This document shows, piece by piece, positions 1-12,116 of a DNA stretch of 64,000 nt. The stretch is from Trichosphaerium sp. ATCC 40318 (taxonomy: Eukaryota > Discosea > Flabellinia > Trichosidae). Each line of letters opens with the position of its first letter. The first letter of the stretch is position 1. The notes under the pieces were generated by a model that was given only the letters and a program-made list of their open reading frames with translations, did not search any database and was not told where the DNA came from. Both the position numbers and the translations under genes were made by a program. The stretch is from positions 248,001 to 312,000 of the forward strand of contig JALMLS010000065.1 in assembly GCA_038496445.1 (NCBI GenBank), read 5' to 3'.

Positions 1-1813
1 ACGTGTGATGTTATTTTCTCTCACAAAACAGAGAAAGCAAACAAACCTTTAGCTTTATTTTAGCTTCTTCTAGTGAAAGATGTTCATACATATTCCATAA
101 AACGAGTTCTCTTCCAAACACATCATTCACTGCTTGCTTTAAATTGCTTAAAGAAAAGGTACTTAGCACGTTGTACTTGTTTTACTTGCTAAGCCACGTA
201 CATTAAGTCTTTCATGTTGGTGTCAGGTTTCTCTACAATACGGAGTCAATGACAAGCTGTAGTAACTAAATAGACATACCTATAATCCCCATTAAACGTT
301 CAAGCTCTTCAATACCAGTAAAGCGCTTTGGCTCTACACCAAAGCAGCTTGCAAGAACAGCATTGTATTGAATTTGCTGAGCAGTGTAGTATCTACCGGA
401 TGCAGCTTCAAATAACCTTTAAACATCATCAGTATGCTTGTATTTTAAAGTATGAGTAATTGCTACATACTTGAGGTACTCTCCATGGCTTGTGTATGTG
501 CCTTGGTTTTTTGGATCATTTTGAAATGACACCAAGTCAAAAATAAATGGTACAGCTCCAAAGTTAACATCTAACGTCTCTCCATGACAATGCAAAGCCA
601 TAAAAGGATGGTGATACCCCAGTTCCTTTTCGTCCATAACAGGGTATATACCTGACACTTTGCCATTCAATGTGAAAAATACTGAGAAAAAAATGAGATT
701 AAAAAGGAAAGAAAAAAGAGGCCGAACCTTGTTTTGTTTCATAATTTATTCCACACCTTTTAAATACTTGTTAGTTTATTTAATACCTATAAGCCTTACC
801 CAATGACATCATTATCATGAAATAAGTCTCCAACTTCCTTTCCAAAACGAGAATCTGAGATATGAATGCCACCAGTATCTGTTTGAAAATGTCAAACAAC
901 TTTTTCACAAATCTGCAAAGAACTAACCCGCATGATATCCATAAGTGGCAGGAGCCCATCCAGGATATATCCTCGGAAAGTTTTAGAATAAAGCACCGTA
1001 ATAATCTTGCTTACTTGCTTAAACCTTGTGGAGCAAATCCAACACCACAAAATCGAAGTCTGTCTCTACAATGAATTGATAAGAACTTGTTATAAAATTG
1101 CATTGTAGCGATGATTCATACTCTGTAATGTTTCCCAAAAGCTTAACTTCATAATAAGCAGTGTTTCCGCGACCAATTGGCAATGGATAAAGAGGTGTCG
1201 TGCCAGTAAGGTTCTTAATGTAAATGTCAGAAATTGTTTTCTTAATGTTTCGGCTGAACTCACTCCTATGTGTTCTCGTGGTACGTTAGTGCTGTCTGGC
1301 ACAATACCTGGTAGTCCTTTAAACACTGCAAGAAGCGGAGATCGCAATTCCACAAGTTCTAAGCAAGATTCGTTACAAACGCGTGGGTAATCTACAAAAC
1401 AAACCCGTCGTGTCTTCTGTAACCTTCAACGTGTTTCTTAACACGCCTGCTTTATAAATCGCAACAAATAATCGCTTACATGTGACACTGTACTAGCAAG
1501 TTAATAATATACCGTAGTTAAACAGTTATACGCGTCTTACGCGGCATCAGGCGATTGTTTATCCAACAGATTAATTTCTGGTACACCAGCTGAGTAAATG
1601 GTGTGTAATACAGCTTTCCAGAAGTATTTCGATTCCAGAAGCCTTGAGAAGCGTTTACATGTTTTCAATAAGTTTATGAACGAAGGTATTGTTCTCGACA
1701 CGAATCTAAAGGCGTAAGCGCTTAGTTACAGCGAAACAAGCTATTACGCACTTTGATAAAGCATTAGTTACAATGTCATCTGGTACAGACACAAATAATG
1801 CTGTAGTACTCAT
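1..1813 (-). CDS. F-box/SPRY domain protein (3' end outside window)
   Basis: Predicted substrate adaptor of an SCF-type ubiquitin ligase, FBXO45-like in layout. The ATG at 1811-1813 opens an F-box near residues 8-55 (VPDDIV, then LLKTCKRFSRLLESKYFW). After several introns a SPRY domain follows: YYEVKLLG, RFCGVGFAPQG, YPGWAPATYGYHADTGGIH, NDVIGCGINYETKQVFFTLNG and GETLDVNFG. These motifs appear only after removing about a dozen introns of 31-55 nt, all joining in phase, which is strong support for the model. Beyond the SPRY lies a long helical C-terminal part (LFEAASGRYYTAQQIQ, VFGRELVLWNMYEHLSLEEA) that I do not recognise; it runs off the window at base 1. The first part of the region looks like short unrelated ORFs if read unspliced. 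Confidence 0.8.
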
Positions 1814-1998
1814 AGTATCACTTACTGTACACTCAAACGAATCGTTGACTACTAATCATTGTTTGTGAGCATTCACGTAACTTAAGAGTGACAACTTTTT
1901 TTCGGCGTTGCCTGTGAAAGATTTTAACGTAACGGTGTATAACGGAGCTTTTGTTTACAAACAAACAAGTTTTATTCTTCGGAACTGATTTTTTTTTC

Positions 1999-3702
1999 TC
2001 ATTCTGGGTCTTGATCTTCATCAGCGTCAACTGCTGGTGACTCTTGTTTTTTGCCACCACTAATCCAATTGTATGGAACTTGAAGCGCTTCTCTCGATTG
2101 ATGAATCAGGGTACCCAACAACCCAACAAAAGCGCCATACATGAATGGAATCTTTAGACAAAAAAAAATAAGTATCAACACAAAACGACATTTGGGAGGG
2201 AACGGAGATGCTGAATTCACACCCAAAACAAACGGGAAAAACACCGCTACGTACATTATAAGATGAGTGAATTCCTCCCTTGTACAATTGAAGTAGAATT
2301 GAACCAATAGCAGTACCAGTGATTGCAAAAGAATGGCGCACTTTATGTGTTTGACTTACAGCAAATAAATAACCTATTACAGCATTCACACCACCAACAG
2401 TCGTTGCCAAATATCTAAAGAAAGGTAAGGACATTGCATTGAATCTCTTCAAACAAACACCGAAGTATTGGTGCGCAATAAATTAAGAAAATCAAAACAA
2501 ACTCGTTACAATTTTTTTTTGAAACATTGCAGTGTAAAACGACGTACTGTGGCACCATGACATGTCCTACTTGTTGAAAGTATATCCAACTTGTTATACC
2601 TACAATACTTCCACTCGTATATAAAGCCATAAAATTGAAAGGACCCATAAGATCAAATGCAACAGGAGCTATAAAAATGTCAATAAGAAAGAAATGAGAA
2701 AAATATGAAAAATATAAAAAAACTGAGCACGTACCGAACATAAACATCCCCCATAAATCGTATAATGTGTCTACAAAATCTCCATTGTGTATACTTGCAA
2801 AAACACATGAAAAATGATCGACAATTTGACTTCTGTTGTAGTTTGTCGCCCAAAAATACTTATGTGCTTGATTTTCCATTGTAACATACCAATAATCTGA
2901 AAGAAGCCCTACAGAAAGATGAAGAGCTCCAATAGCAAGACATAAAGAATTAGCTTCTGTTGAAGTGCCCTATTGTGCGTAAAAATAAGCGAAAACACCA
3001 AAAAGAAAAAAACAAAAAAAAAAATGAAAAAAACAAAATCGCGTTGTGTACCTTATCTTGGTACTCTTCAAAGTTGGCTTTTGGTGCAAACAATATTTCG
3101 CTATAAGCACTAATAGTTCATAAGCTTTCTGTACGAGATAGGCGAGTTGAGTAATAAAAAACTGTCAAAAAGTATTTTTGACGCTACAGCGTTAGTTTTT
3201 CGGTTTTTAGCTCGTACAATAGTCCAGTAAACGACTGGCAAGCTAGTGCAGCAGTCCAACACACCACAATAGACCCTACAGTCATAAATGGTACAGCGCT
3301 CGAAAAAAATAGCTCTGGGTTGCTTGTGTCCTTCACTTGAATGATGTCGTAACCGTAAGCGCCTGGCCGCCAGATTACATTTTCTGAAAAATTTTGATGT
3401 AACTCGTGCGCTGTGACGTCTGTGAAGTCCTGAGGCCTTATATATGCATAAGCGCAATTATTTACAGTGTGACTTCACTTTAAAACGTACGGTGCCTCCA
3501 CAAAGTTATTATCGCGTTGAGCTTCCCACGTTGGGTCGTCGTAATTGCCTGGATAAGCTCCAACAGCACTATCGCCCTCAGGTTGTTGTGTTGCGTTCTT
3601 TTCGTAATCAACAGCGTATTTGTTATATTCTTCAATCACAGAAGCTTTTTGCCTCTCATTTAGGCCTTTTAGAGCATCAGCAAGTTCAGTTGTTTCTGCC
3701 AT
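1999..3702 (-). CDS. Rhomboid-like multi-pass membrane protein, probably inactive
   Basis: Start ATG at 3700-3702. A hydrophilic N-terminal region of about 100 residues leads into several membrane segments (PFMTVGSIVVCWTAALAC, the SLCLAIGALHLSVGLL stretch, FNFMALYTSGSIVGITSW). The order of motifs fits the rhomboid fold: a hydrophilic SIHNGDFVDTLYDLWGMFMF turn, then MGPFNFMALYTSG, then ATTVGGVNAVIGY where active rhomboids have GxSG, then HSFAITGTAIG where they have HxxGxxxG. The catalytic Ser position reads Val and the His position is not conserved, so this would be a pseudoprotease. The C-terminus is acidic (PAVDADEDQDPE). About six introns; the first begins GTACGT after EAP. The family assignment is by motif order only and could be wrong; the membrane topology is secure. 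Confidence 0.5.
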
Positions 3703-3849
3703 CGCTGCCCAGACCTCAGAGCGAACTGGCTGAAACTACAACACCAATTCTATGCGTAGCAACGCTTGTTTTATGTTTGGATAAAAAAATTGGTAAAACT
3801 GAGTCTTGTCGTTTACTAGTTACTGATAACGTTATTGGTATGTAGTATA

Positions 3850-6800
3850 ATGGAAGACTCAGAGGATACTTCTAAAGAGGATAGGAGCTCCGACTCATCA
3901 TCAGTTGCTCCAACAATACACCAATTTGTACCTACTATTCGTTTACGCATTTACATCGAAGAGAAAGATGTATACGCTGATGTCAGACCAAAACTCAGTT
4001 CTAAAATAAAAGGTTCGGTTAAACTTGCGGAAACGCATAAAAAAGGAATACTATGGCCATGTAGCTCATTTCTGTAAAGATGTAATTGTGAACCTTCATG
4101 CCAATGAATCATTGGCTTCTAGAGCAAAAGAATACGGACTATACGTGCCAACGGCCAAGAAAAAAGCTTTGTTGGAATTAGATAGCGGAGAAACGTTTCA
4201 AAAGTATCCTTACTTTGACCCAACTCTACCATACGCTGTACGACAACATCTCCCTTTACGCATTAAAACGTTTTTAATCAAAAGCATAACAGAACTTAGG
4301 TGCACGTTATTCTACGCCACACAACAGCTTCATATGTTCATGACGCGGTATGTCAAGTAGTTTGTATGCCTTTTCTGTTTAAAAGAGACTGTTTTTCTGA
4401 ACTTCTTGTTTAACTTGCGCTGTTAGGTGCCCGAAAACGCTGTGATGTCTTTCAGTGAGTTTTTAAGCTCTGAAAAAGATATTATGAGTACATCAGAGTC
4501 TCATCAAGAGAAGCATCCTTGGGTACTTTGCAGGTAAGTTGCTGGAATGCGTTTTTTTGTGGATTTTTTTTTTGCTTATGCTTACGTGCTTTTTCACATA
4601 AGAGAGTGTAATGAGGTTGTACGTTCTCCTAATCTTGAAAATCATACGAGATTTTGTCTTGTTAAAACGAAATATCGAGTACGTACTCTTCCAAAAAAGG
4701 CGTCAATCACGTGTTTTGCTCAACCTACGCTTTTTTTTTCTGACTCATTTTTTTTTAGGCTGGTTCTACTTTTGCGAATCCTTCCCTTCGTGCTCGTCGG
4801 TCAAAGACAGTTTCGGAGAGTCGTACGTGTTTTTTTTAATAGTACGAAGAAGGAAGTTGTTTTGACTTAATTCTAGTTACCTACTGGTACAAAAGATTTG
4901 ATGAGTTTTTTCATCTTGGTGTATGCACTGTTATTTCTTTTTTATTTGGATGGATGGGTTTCTCTTTGATTTGGTGTGTTGTTATACTCGTTTTCACTTT
5001 CAAAGTACATAAGAGTATTATGGAACGACGTTGGCAAAAGCGGTTTTGGGAGCTATACAAGGCTGAACAAAGCTACAAGGTTCGACTTTAATTTTTGTTG
5101 CAAAAAAAAGTTGAGTGACACTATTACGCAGGAATCTCGAATAACTGACGTTGAAAGTTGCGAATGGTTCTCTTTACTGATGAAAAGAGTATGGCCAACT
5201 GTAACTTCAATCATGAACGACCACTTAGTCGGCTTGTTGGAAGATACTCTTAACCAGAATACACCAAGGTAATACTAGCAACCATCAAATAACCTGTTTT
5301 TAACTTTTTTAATGTAGCGGTATTGATAAGATAGAAATAGCACCATTCACTTTTCCTGAAGCTCCTATTATAAGTATGATTAATGCTACTATTTATGAAT
5401 ACTAATAACGAATATGAAGGTCATATGCGTGCATACAGAACAAGTCAATGTGTGGACAATTTTAATTTCGAATGTGACATCAACTTTGTGCCGAATTCTG
5501 TCATCAAACTCACAGTATTTTCGAAGTTAGTGAAGGTACCAGTACTTATAAAGGTATGTATATAAAAACATCACCCATGCGTTTGTAAAAGAATGTACAA
5601 GTTCGATTTTTTACCTTTTTTGACTCGGATGCTTACTTTGTATTTTTTTTTGTTAGGATATTCAAATACGTGGGAGAATATTTGTGTCATTAAGTTTCTT
5701 GACAACATACCCTTATGTTAAGGACGTTATAGTTGCTTTTAAAGAGAAACCTTCAATATTAAATTTAGGTATTCAGGTACGTACTGAAGAACACAAAAGT
5801 TGAAAAACAAATAACTTTCATGAAACATTTTTATTGATTGTATTGTTTTTAGGTTGTAAAAGGCTTAAAATTTGAGATTATGGATATAGGATTCTTTAAT
5901 GATTGGCTCTTAGGATTAATGAGATCTCTCATCGATCAACATATTTTATTACCTCAAAAACTGGAGCTCAATATTCCAAGCCTTCTTGTGCGTACTTTTT
6001 ATTTTACAATAGAAAACAACCCTTCATCATTAGCTGTAGCTCTTCTTATATTTCTGATTAAACCTCTAATACTCTATGTTAGTCTGGCAAAAACATTCCA
6101 CAGTATGCTTCGAATGAATCACTGGTGGCTAACCATCACAACAAGAGTCATAGGAAATATGATGCAAAACAAGTTGAGCAATATTATCAAAGGATAGCAC
6201 AGAGATTTTATCACCCTGATATTCCTGATGCTGATGTACAGGAGCTTGCCTTTAAAGCCTTACAAAGCAAGAACCAGTTTTATTCTCAACACTCAAAGAG
6301 TAGCAAAGGCAGAAGAAGAAGAGAGTACGTGCCAATAACACTTCAATATTTTTAACAAGCACTGAAACTTACCTTGATTTCTTCATTTACTAACGTATTT
6401 ATAGCGTTCTTCTTAGTCTAGGAAAACGCAAAGCATCTAAGAAAACAAAAAGACAAAGTATATCTTCAGATAGACCTCAAGATGCGGATGTATCCGAGTT
6501 GGAAAAAAGAAATCTACATAAAGATTATAAAAAGTTTAAAGTCAAGCTTGCTGTACGGAGCTAGTCTCATCTTATAATATCTTTACAGTACTTTAGAAAA
6601 ATATAGAAACTAGTGCAGAGTTATCAAGCTCTGAATCGGTTAAATCAAGCCATATAAGCCAAGCTGAAGCGGAAATGACTTGCGTGTCTTGTACGTACTT
6701 TTTCGTTCGTTTTTTCAAGAGATTTTTTCATTGAATTGCACTCTTGTACTGTCGGCTGACTTTCTTTTAAAGCGCCTGTTGGAACACTTAAAATACATGT

Positions 6801-7155
6801 CATTGAGGCTAAAGGCCTTCACCGTGAGACTATTATATTAAATAGGTCATCAGTTGGACTTAGACCTTATTGTATTGTTAACTACTCTACAACTTACAAA
6901 AAGACTTCACGCTCGCATACTGGTAGTCCGGAATGGAATGAAGTTATGGAGTTTGCTCTTTGTGCAACTAAAGAGCGTAAAATATACCTTCAAGTTTTCT
7001 CTCAAAGTAAGTTACATGCAGATAGATCACTAGGAAATGAAGTTGTTGATTTTTCTGAACTTCAAAATGGTATTACAGCTGATATCTGGGTGCAGTTGAA
7101 AGGAAAAACAAATGGATCTGTACATCTTGCTTTAACGCTATACGAGGATTTATAA
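3850..7155 (+). CDS. SMP/C2 membrane-contact-site tether (tricalbin/extended-synaptotagmin type)
   Basis: Lipid-transfer tether expected at ER-plasma membrane contacts. The ATG at 3850 starts an acidic Ser-rich N-terminus. After several short introns comes a hydrophobic hairpin (FFHLGVCTVISFLFGWMGF, IWCVVILVFTF), then KSIMERRWQKRFWELY. Next is the SMP domain: ESCEWFSLLMKRVWPT, IDKIEIAPFTFPEAPP, FVPNSVIKLTVFSKL, IRGRIFVSLSFL, KGLKFEIMDIGFF. A basic linker leads to one C2 domain (TLKIHVIEAKGLHRET through GSPEWNEVMEF) and the stop at 7153-7155. The C2 loops lack most of the calcium-binding aspartates, so binding is probably calcium-independent. The N-terminal exon boundaries around 4020-4450 are my best in-phase solution. 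It is divergent from the rhomboid-like gene, with about 147 bases between the two starts. Confidence 0.85.
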
Positions 7156-7697
7156 TGTTAAAGAGGTTTGGTACATATAATTCATGAAAGACAACTTGAA
7201 ACACTTCCTCCTAAAACAATTTGTACAATGTTATTAAAAAAAAAAAGTATTTTATCTTGGTGTGACTACAAATGTGCAAAAGCGTTGGGTATGTATGCCT
7301 CCAATTCTTGCGAGCTAACTTTGCTTTTTGGCCGTATAGTTTTTGTTGACATAACATCGCTATCCGTATGATTTGACCTGAAATAACGCTATTTTGAGTT
7401 AGCGCTATGCTTGAACATTGGTGGACCTCGTGCAACTCTGCAAGCTTTCCATTAGTGCATCCTCATTGAGTACTGAATATAAGAGCAGAAAGTCACGTGC
7501 TACAATTCGGGAGTGGCATTTTAAAAGTAGACTTCCCAACGTAATTAGCAATAGACCTGCTGCTTTACAGTAGATTGTCCGTGTACACTTCGTGTTTTCT
7601 GGCAGCACAACTAGCTAATTAACGAACCTAGACCATAGTTGACTATATAATTTCAAGTTGCTACCTTCATTAAATAAAAAACTAACGTGGACATACT
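7156..7697. other. Spacer without a convincing gene
   Basis: Only short ORFs lacking ATG starts are present on either strand. This is presumably the 3' flank of the SMP/C2 gene and the promoter of the next F-box gene. One CACGTG lies near 7493. Confidence 0.5.
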
Positions 7698-9094
7698 ATG
7701 GCCAACAAGACAAGAAAAAGATTGCAAATTAACAAACCAAGCGTAGGCGTGCCCGGCACAAGCATGGACAGAGTATTTAATGTGCCAGAGCTGGTTCTAG
7801 CTGTGATGGAGCAAACGAACAGTTTTAAAGCGATTATAGCCTTCTCAAGCACCAACAAGCTCGCTCGTGACATAATATGGTTTCCTTTGAATACAAAACA
7901 ATTATTCAAAGCTCAATGGGACAATCCTTTGTTTTACGGTCCAATTTGCGAATGGCCAACAAAACTGGATGGTGCCAGCACCGTAGATAACTTCAGTGCC
8001 TCACAATACCTATGTTTTGCACGTCACTTGGAGAAACAGTATCAAGTACGTCATTTTTAAAAATATAACTTTGAAAATCACGTGTACTTACATCTATACT
8101 TGAAGAGTGTCTTAAAAGTTGACAATGGTTTTTTCGATATTGAAACAGGAGAAATGATACCTGAACCCAACCACTCTTTAGCTTACAAAAGTCCTATGGG
8201 CGTATTCGATCCCCAATCATATCTACAATCTAAATTTGAGAATGGGGACACCTATGTCACTTTAAATGCTAGCACATGTGCTGGGTTTTGTAAAAAAACA
8301 AAAAAGAAACTGTGGGAAGTACAAACTAACAATTTCACCACAGTACTAGATAAGCACAATGTAATATTAGTTTGTGTTGAGAGTCAACCAAGTTTATTTT
8401 CGTCTACAAGAGCTATGTTTGCAGTAAACCTAAAGGATGGTATGAAGAAGTTTTAATTAAGAATCTAACCACTTTATGCATTTCTTTTGTTATGTTTGTT
8501 TTCTTTGGTTGACACAGTTTAGGCTCTATTTTATGGACAAAAGATGTTATAATGTCAGTTCCAGGAGAAATTTACTTATGGACCTTTGTTGTAGCAGGTA
8601 AGTGTATTTACATCAGATGTTCAGAAGAGGAAACTGTTGTGTTTGATATCAAAACTGGAACAAAGGTTGACATACTGAATCACCAAGTCTTTAGCGCTGC
8701 TCATTTAGGTAATAGTATATTTATTAGAGACCAAGAGTATGTATACAGGTATAAACAGTTCAAAAATATCTTTAAAATGGTATGGAAGAAAACAATCATA
8801 GGAAGAGAAACACAACTATATTTTTTTTCAAATAAATATGTTCTCATAGTCACTCTAATACTCGGTGGGTACAACAGTCAACAAGTTAATCTTAGATTGG
8901 TAGATAACTTAGGGGATGTACTTATATACATTGATTTGGGTTTTCCACGGCATACCCGCTTACGTAAACATGTTTCTATTCAGATAAGAGGAAAACAAGG
9001 AATTGTTTTTTTATCAAGAACAATGTTGATATCATATTGTGTTTGCCATTGTGTTGGATGGGATGGCTCTATAAAATGGACACGTGGTACATAG
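7698..9094 (+). CDS. F-box-like protein with PQQ/WD-type propeller repeats
   Basis: The ATG at 7698 opens a basic tail (MANKTRKRLQINK), then an F-box-like segment (FNVPELVLAVMEQTNSFKAI through STNKLARDIIWFPL). A first intron starts GTACGT after KQYQ; a second removes about 90 bases before GSILWTKDVIM. The remainder alternates strand-like blocks of the PQQ/propeller style, such as KLWEVQTNNFTTVLDK, AMFAVNLKDGSILWTKD, VVFDIKTGTKVD, IFIRDQEYVYRY and CVGWDGSIKWTRG. The stop is at 9092-9094, followed by an AATAAA at about 9137. Probable role is substrate adaptor for ubiquitination; the substrate is unknown. It is one of six F-box genes in the window. It converges on the next minus-strand gene about 100 bases away. 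Confidence 0.65.
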
Positions 9095-9197
9095 GATATT
9101 TGAAATGACACAAAGTAAATGTAGTTAATGTTATTTAATAAATCTGGTTTTCAGCAAGGTGTGTGAGGATAGTTTATAACTTGTTTTCTTCAAAATT

Positions 9198-10685
9198 TCA
9201 AATATCCATGTCAATATCCATATCACTTGCCTCATCTTCGCAGCTTGAGTATGACTCTAAAAAAAATAAATTAAATTAATGAAGGTACTTACAAGCAAGA
9301 ACTTGCCCCAGAATTGATCCAATAGATCATGGAGTTGTGGATCAAAATGAATTTCTTTATGGGTTCCAAAGGCATTGACAAAGAAGAATAGCCTTGTCAA
9401 AGTGCTAACAATAGAATTAATGAGGAATGACGGAAAAATATGAACCTCTTTTGGTCAGTTCTATGACATGATCGTAGATGCCAATACATTAAAGAATGTG
9501 CTTTAGAGCAATCAACTTGTTCGCCTGTAAAGTAATAATGAAAATGCTAATATTAGCCAAGTTTGTTATTACCTGTGCTATCGTACTGCGTTAGCACTTT
9601 TGCTGCTAATGACAGTAACTTTGGACGCTGAACCTTGTACGATTTAGTTGCAAAACAATTACAGTAGTGCGTTTGTACCTTAACTACAAGTTGTCCAATG
9701 AGTTCATCTTTGAGCTGCTCAGATTCTCTTAAAAAAGTTTGATTGTTAAATGATGACAACAGCAATGTAAGCGCTGTTACATTCAAGTCATAGTTCTAAA
9801 TTATATTATATACTCATTCTCCACTTTCTATTACTAACCTCCTTGCAAGAGAGTTTCTGAGCCAACGCACATACACACGGATTTTGGCCTATTGCACAAA
9901 ATGTTTGCTCTAAGTGAGAAAGGAATTAGCGTTACACTCTTCTCGGTTTGTTATCACGTGTTACCAAATGCGACAAGATAAAAATACGATATTAATTCGT
10001 TTGGAACACCACGTGCTACCAAGTGATAATAAAGAGGACCGTGTCTTCTTGTAGCTTGAGTCCAATCTTCAAGAGTTGACGGCACAAAAGCTTTCACAAA
10101 CGCTCGAATTGATATCTCCTAGAGCAGTGTCAATGTACATCTACAAAGAAAGCGTACTCTTAGCGATGGGATAGTTGTACATCCACTCTGATCTTTTAAT
10201 AATCTCGTAGAAGATCTTGAAGCGAATAAGCGAAAAAGATGGACTGCTACAAGCTGGCGTCGTGGGCCAATGCCTCGTATTGGACCGTCAAGGCCAGGAT
10301 CTTCACCGTTTATTACCGTTGAATCTGGGTTGTATTTAGTGAGTAAATAATATACCGTCTTTGTACCCGAAGGTCTTGGCAACATTGCTTCAAGAAGAAG
10401 CTCATACACTTTCGGTAAATTATTCGATACAACCATGTCAACATTGCGAATAAAGTCGTAGTGGCATTGACAAGGATGAAGGTGCGCTATGGGTGTACTA
10501 GTACAAGCACACTGAAATACGATGTTGTTCCAGTTAGAAAAAAACTCAATAAGGTTAACTGGGGGTGCGTGTTGTGGAAAACGAGGTGCTGAAGAAAGAA
10601 GTTAGGCAACGTTTTGTTGATTGTATAAAACCACTAAAATATCACGTGATAAAAACGTACAACCAAAAAAAGTGTAGCGGGTCAT
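9198..10685 (-). CDS. Conserved-looking unrecognised protein, multi-exon
   Basis: I do not recognise this family. A consistent spliced model starts at the ATG at 10683-10685 (MTRYTFFG, intron GTACGT) and reads SPRFPQHAPPVNLIEFFSNW, DFIRNVDMVVSNNLPKVYEL, LLEAMLPRPSG, GIGPRRQLVAVHLFRLF, then after a 39-nt intron EISIRAFVKAFVPSTLEDW, RRHGPLYYHLVARGVPNEL, FCAIGQNPCVCALAQKLSC and further helical segments. The composition suggests an all-helical, soluble protein. The last exon is uncertain: one frame gives an acidic tail ending DMDIDMDI at 9198, but its phase does not join cleanly. There is faint resemblance to the helical dimerisation region of RFX factors, but no RFX DNA-binding domain, so I do not assign it. 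It diverges from the SNF7 gene. Confidence 0.5.
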
Positions 10686-10867
10686 GTGAGTGTCAAATAG
10701 CAATAGTGCGTGAGTGCTTATACGTACAAAAGGCGAGTGAAACTAAATTGGCGCCAGTAAACCAAAGTCATCGCACTTAAATTAATGATGGTTAAGTGAG
10801 ATAAACGTTTATCTCACTTGTAATTTCAAGAAAGCGCTCCGTCTCGTCAAAAGCGTAGTATTACACG

Positions 10868-11981
10868 ATGGCTGATATAATCAAACGATTTTTTGGCCAA
10901 ACACCAAAAGCACCGTCTGTGCAGGATGCAATGGCATATATATCTGGTATGATGGCGTTGGTAGCTATCTTTGAGCTCTTTTGTAATTGCTGTTTGTTTG
11001 TTTGAAATGTATTTACATTATACCTCGCATCTATGCCAAATTACTTACTCTTACGCAGCCACACTCGAAATGTTAGAAAAAAAAGTAACGTACCTTGAAA
11101 AAAAGCAAGACGCGTGCACAACAGAAGCCACTGCTTTGCTTGCGAAGAACCAAAAGGCCAAAGCACTGTTATGTATTAAACGACGCCGTATGTATGCGGC
11201 TAGTCTAAAACAGCTTGAAAACGCGCAAACAAACCTAGAATTTGAGAGTACGGGCAATAGGCTTGACGTTAAACTATGTAACTTTATTTTTGTAGAGTTT
11301 GCTTTAGAAAACGCTCAAGTGGTCGGTGAAATACTCAAAGCTATAGAACTTGGAACAGCGACCTTAAAAGCGTACGAACAAACTGTTTAAAAAAAAAACG
11401 TTACGATCTACTAACGCATGTTATAGCCTTAATGACGGGCTTGGCGACGCTGAAACTATAATGGAGGAAGCTCAAGAACAGCGAGACATAGCTAACGAGG
11501 CAAGCGTCATTGTGCAGAAAATTGACTAAAAAAACCATCTCATCTCCCTCTCTCAGCATTCTGTTGTGTATTCATTGTTTTTCTAGACTTTTGAGCTTAT
11601 GAGCGAATTCACACCAGCTTGTTTGGATGGATATGATTCTGATGAATTACTAGCTGACTTCAAAGCAGTATGTCTTTTGGAAAGAATCCAAAAAAAAAAG
11701 TTTTCTTGTTTTTTTCTTTTATTGTCCATTTCACAGAACACTTGATTTGATTCAACATTGGACTCATATTCCTCTTATACCTAACGTGTTTTCTAATCAC
11801 TTCTTCCTAGGAAATTGAACAGGATAATGTAGTCATGCAACAAGATGTTTCTAACCTTGTACAACATGACTTATCAGAAATGTTCCCAACACCCCCAAGA
11901 AATGTAAATCAGCAAGAAAGCAAACAAACAGAAACAGAAGACGCTTTTGCTCAATTGAATGAGTGGGCTCAGGCTAACTAG
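10868..11981 (+). CDS. SNF7: ESCRT-III subunit SNF7/CHMP4 (Vps32)
   Basis: Core ESCRT-III filament protein that drives membrane scission at endosomes. The ATG at 10868 gives MADIIKRFFGQ, a typical short amphipathic N-terminus. Spliced reading continues ATLEMLEKKVTYLEKKQD, KALLCIKRRRMYAASLKQLE, NLEFEKFALENAQVV, ATLKALNDGLGDAETIMEEA, QEQRDIANEAS, TFELMSEFTPACLDGYDSDE. The IEF-x-ALENA and EEAxEQxxIANEAS blocks match CHMP4. Introns include 11248-11295 (48 nt, GTACGG) and one of about 55 nt starting GTACGA. The intron after NEAS seems to start GTCATT, an unusual site. The C-terminus (AFAQLNEWAQAN) follows an acidic stretch as in CHMP4 MIM regions. It converges on the GH2 gene. Confidence 0.88.
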
Positions 11982-12116
11982 TTGTAATAAATAATAAAAT
12001 TTGATAGATTAAGGTTGTTGCTTCATTTAAATAACTGTCTTGTAAATGAGATCTCAGCACACAAAATTTGCGAGTAGAACACCTGGTATCTAATTTACCA
12101 ACTATTGGTTTTATTT

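Noticed and set aside
419-742. Apparent secreted protein start MKQNKVRPLFSFLFNLIFF
   Set aside because: This is intron sequence read through into SPRY exons; splicing gives GCGINYETKQVFFTLNG instead.
9198-10685. RFX transcription factor assignment
   Set aside because: Only a weak helical resemblance; no winged-helix DNA-binding domain is present in the spliced model.
11276-11295. An 18-nt intron in SNF7
   Set aside because: A 48-nt intron (11248-11295) with a GTACGG donor gives a better match to the CHMP4 family.
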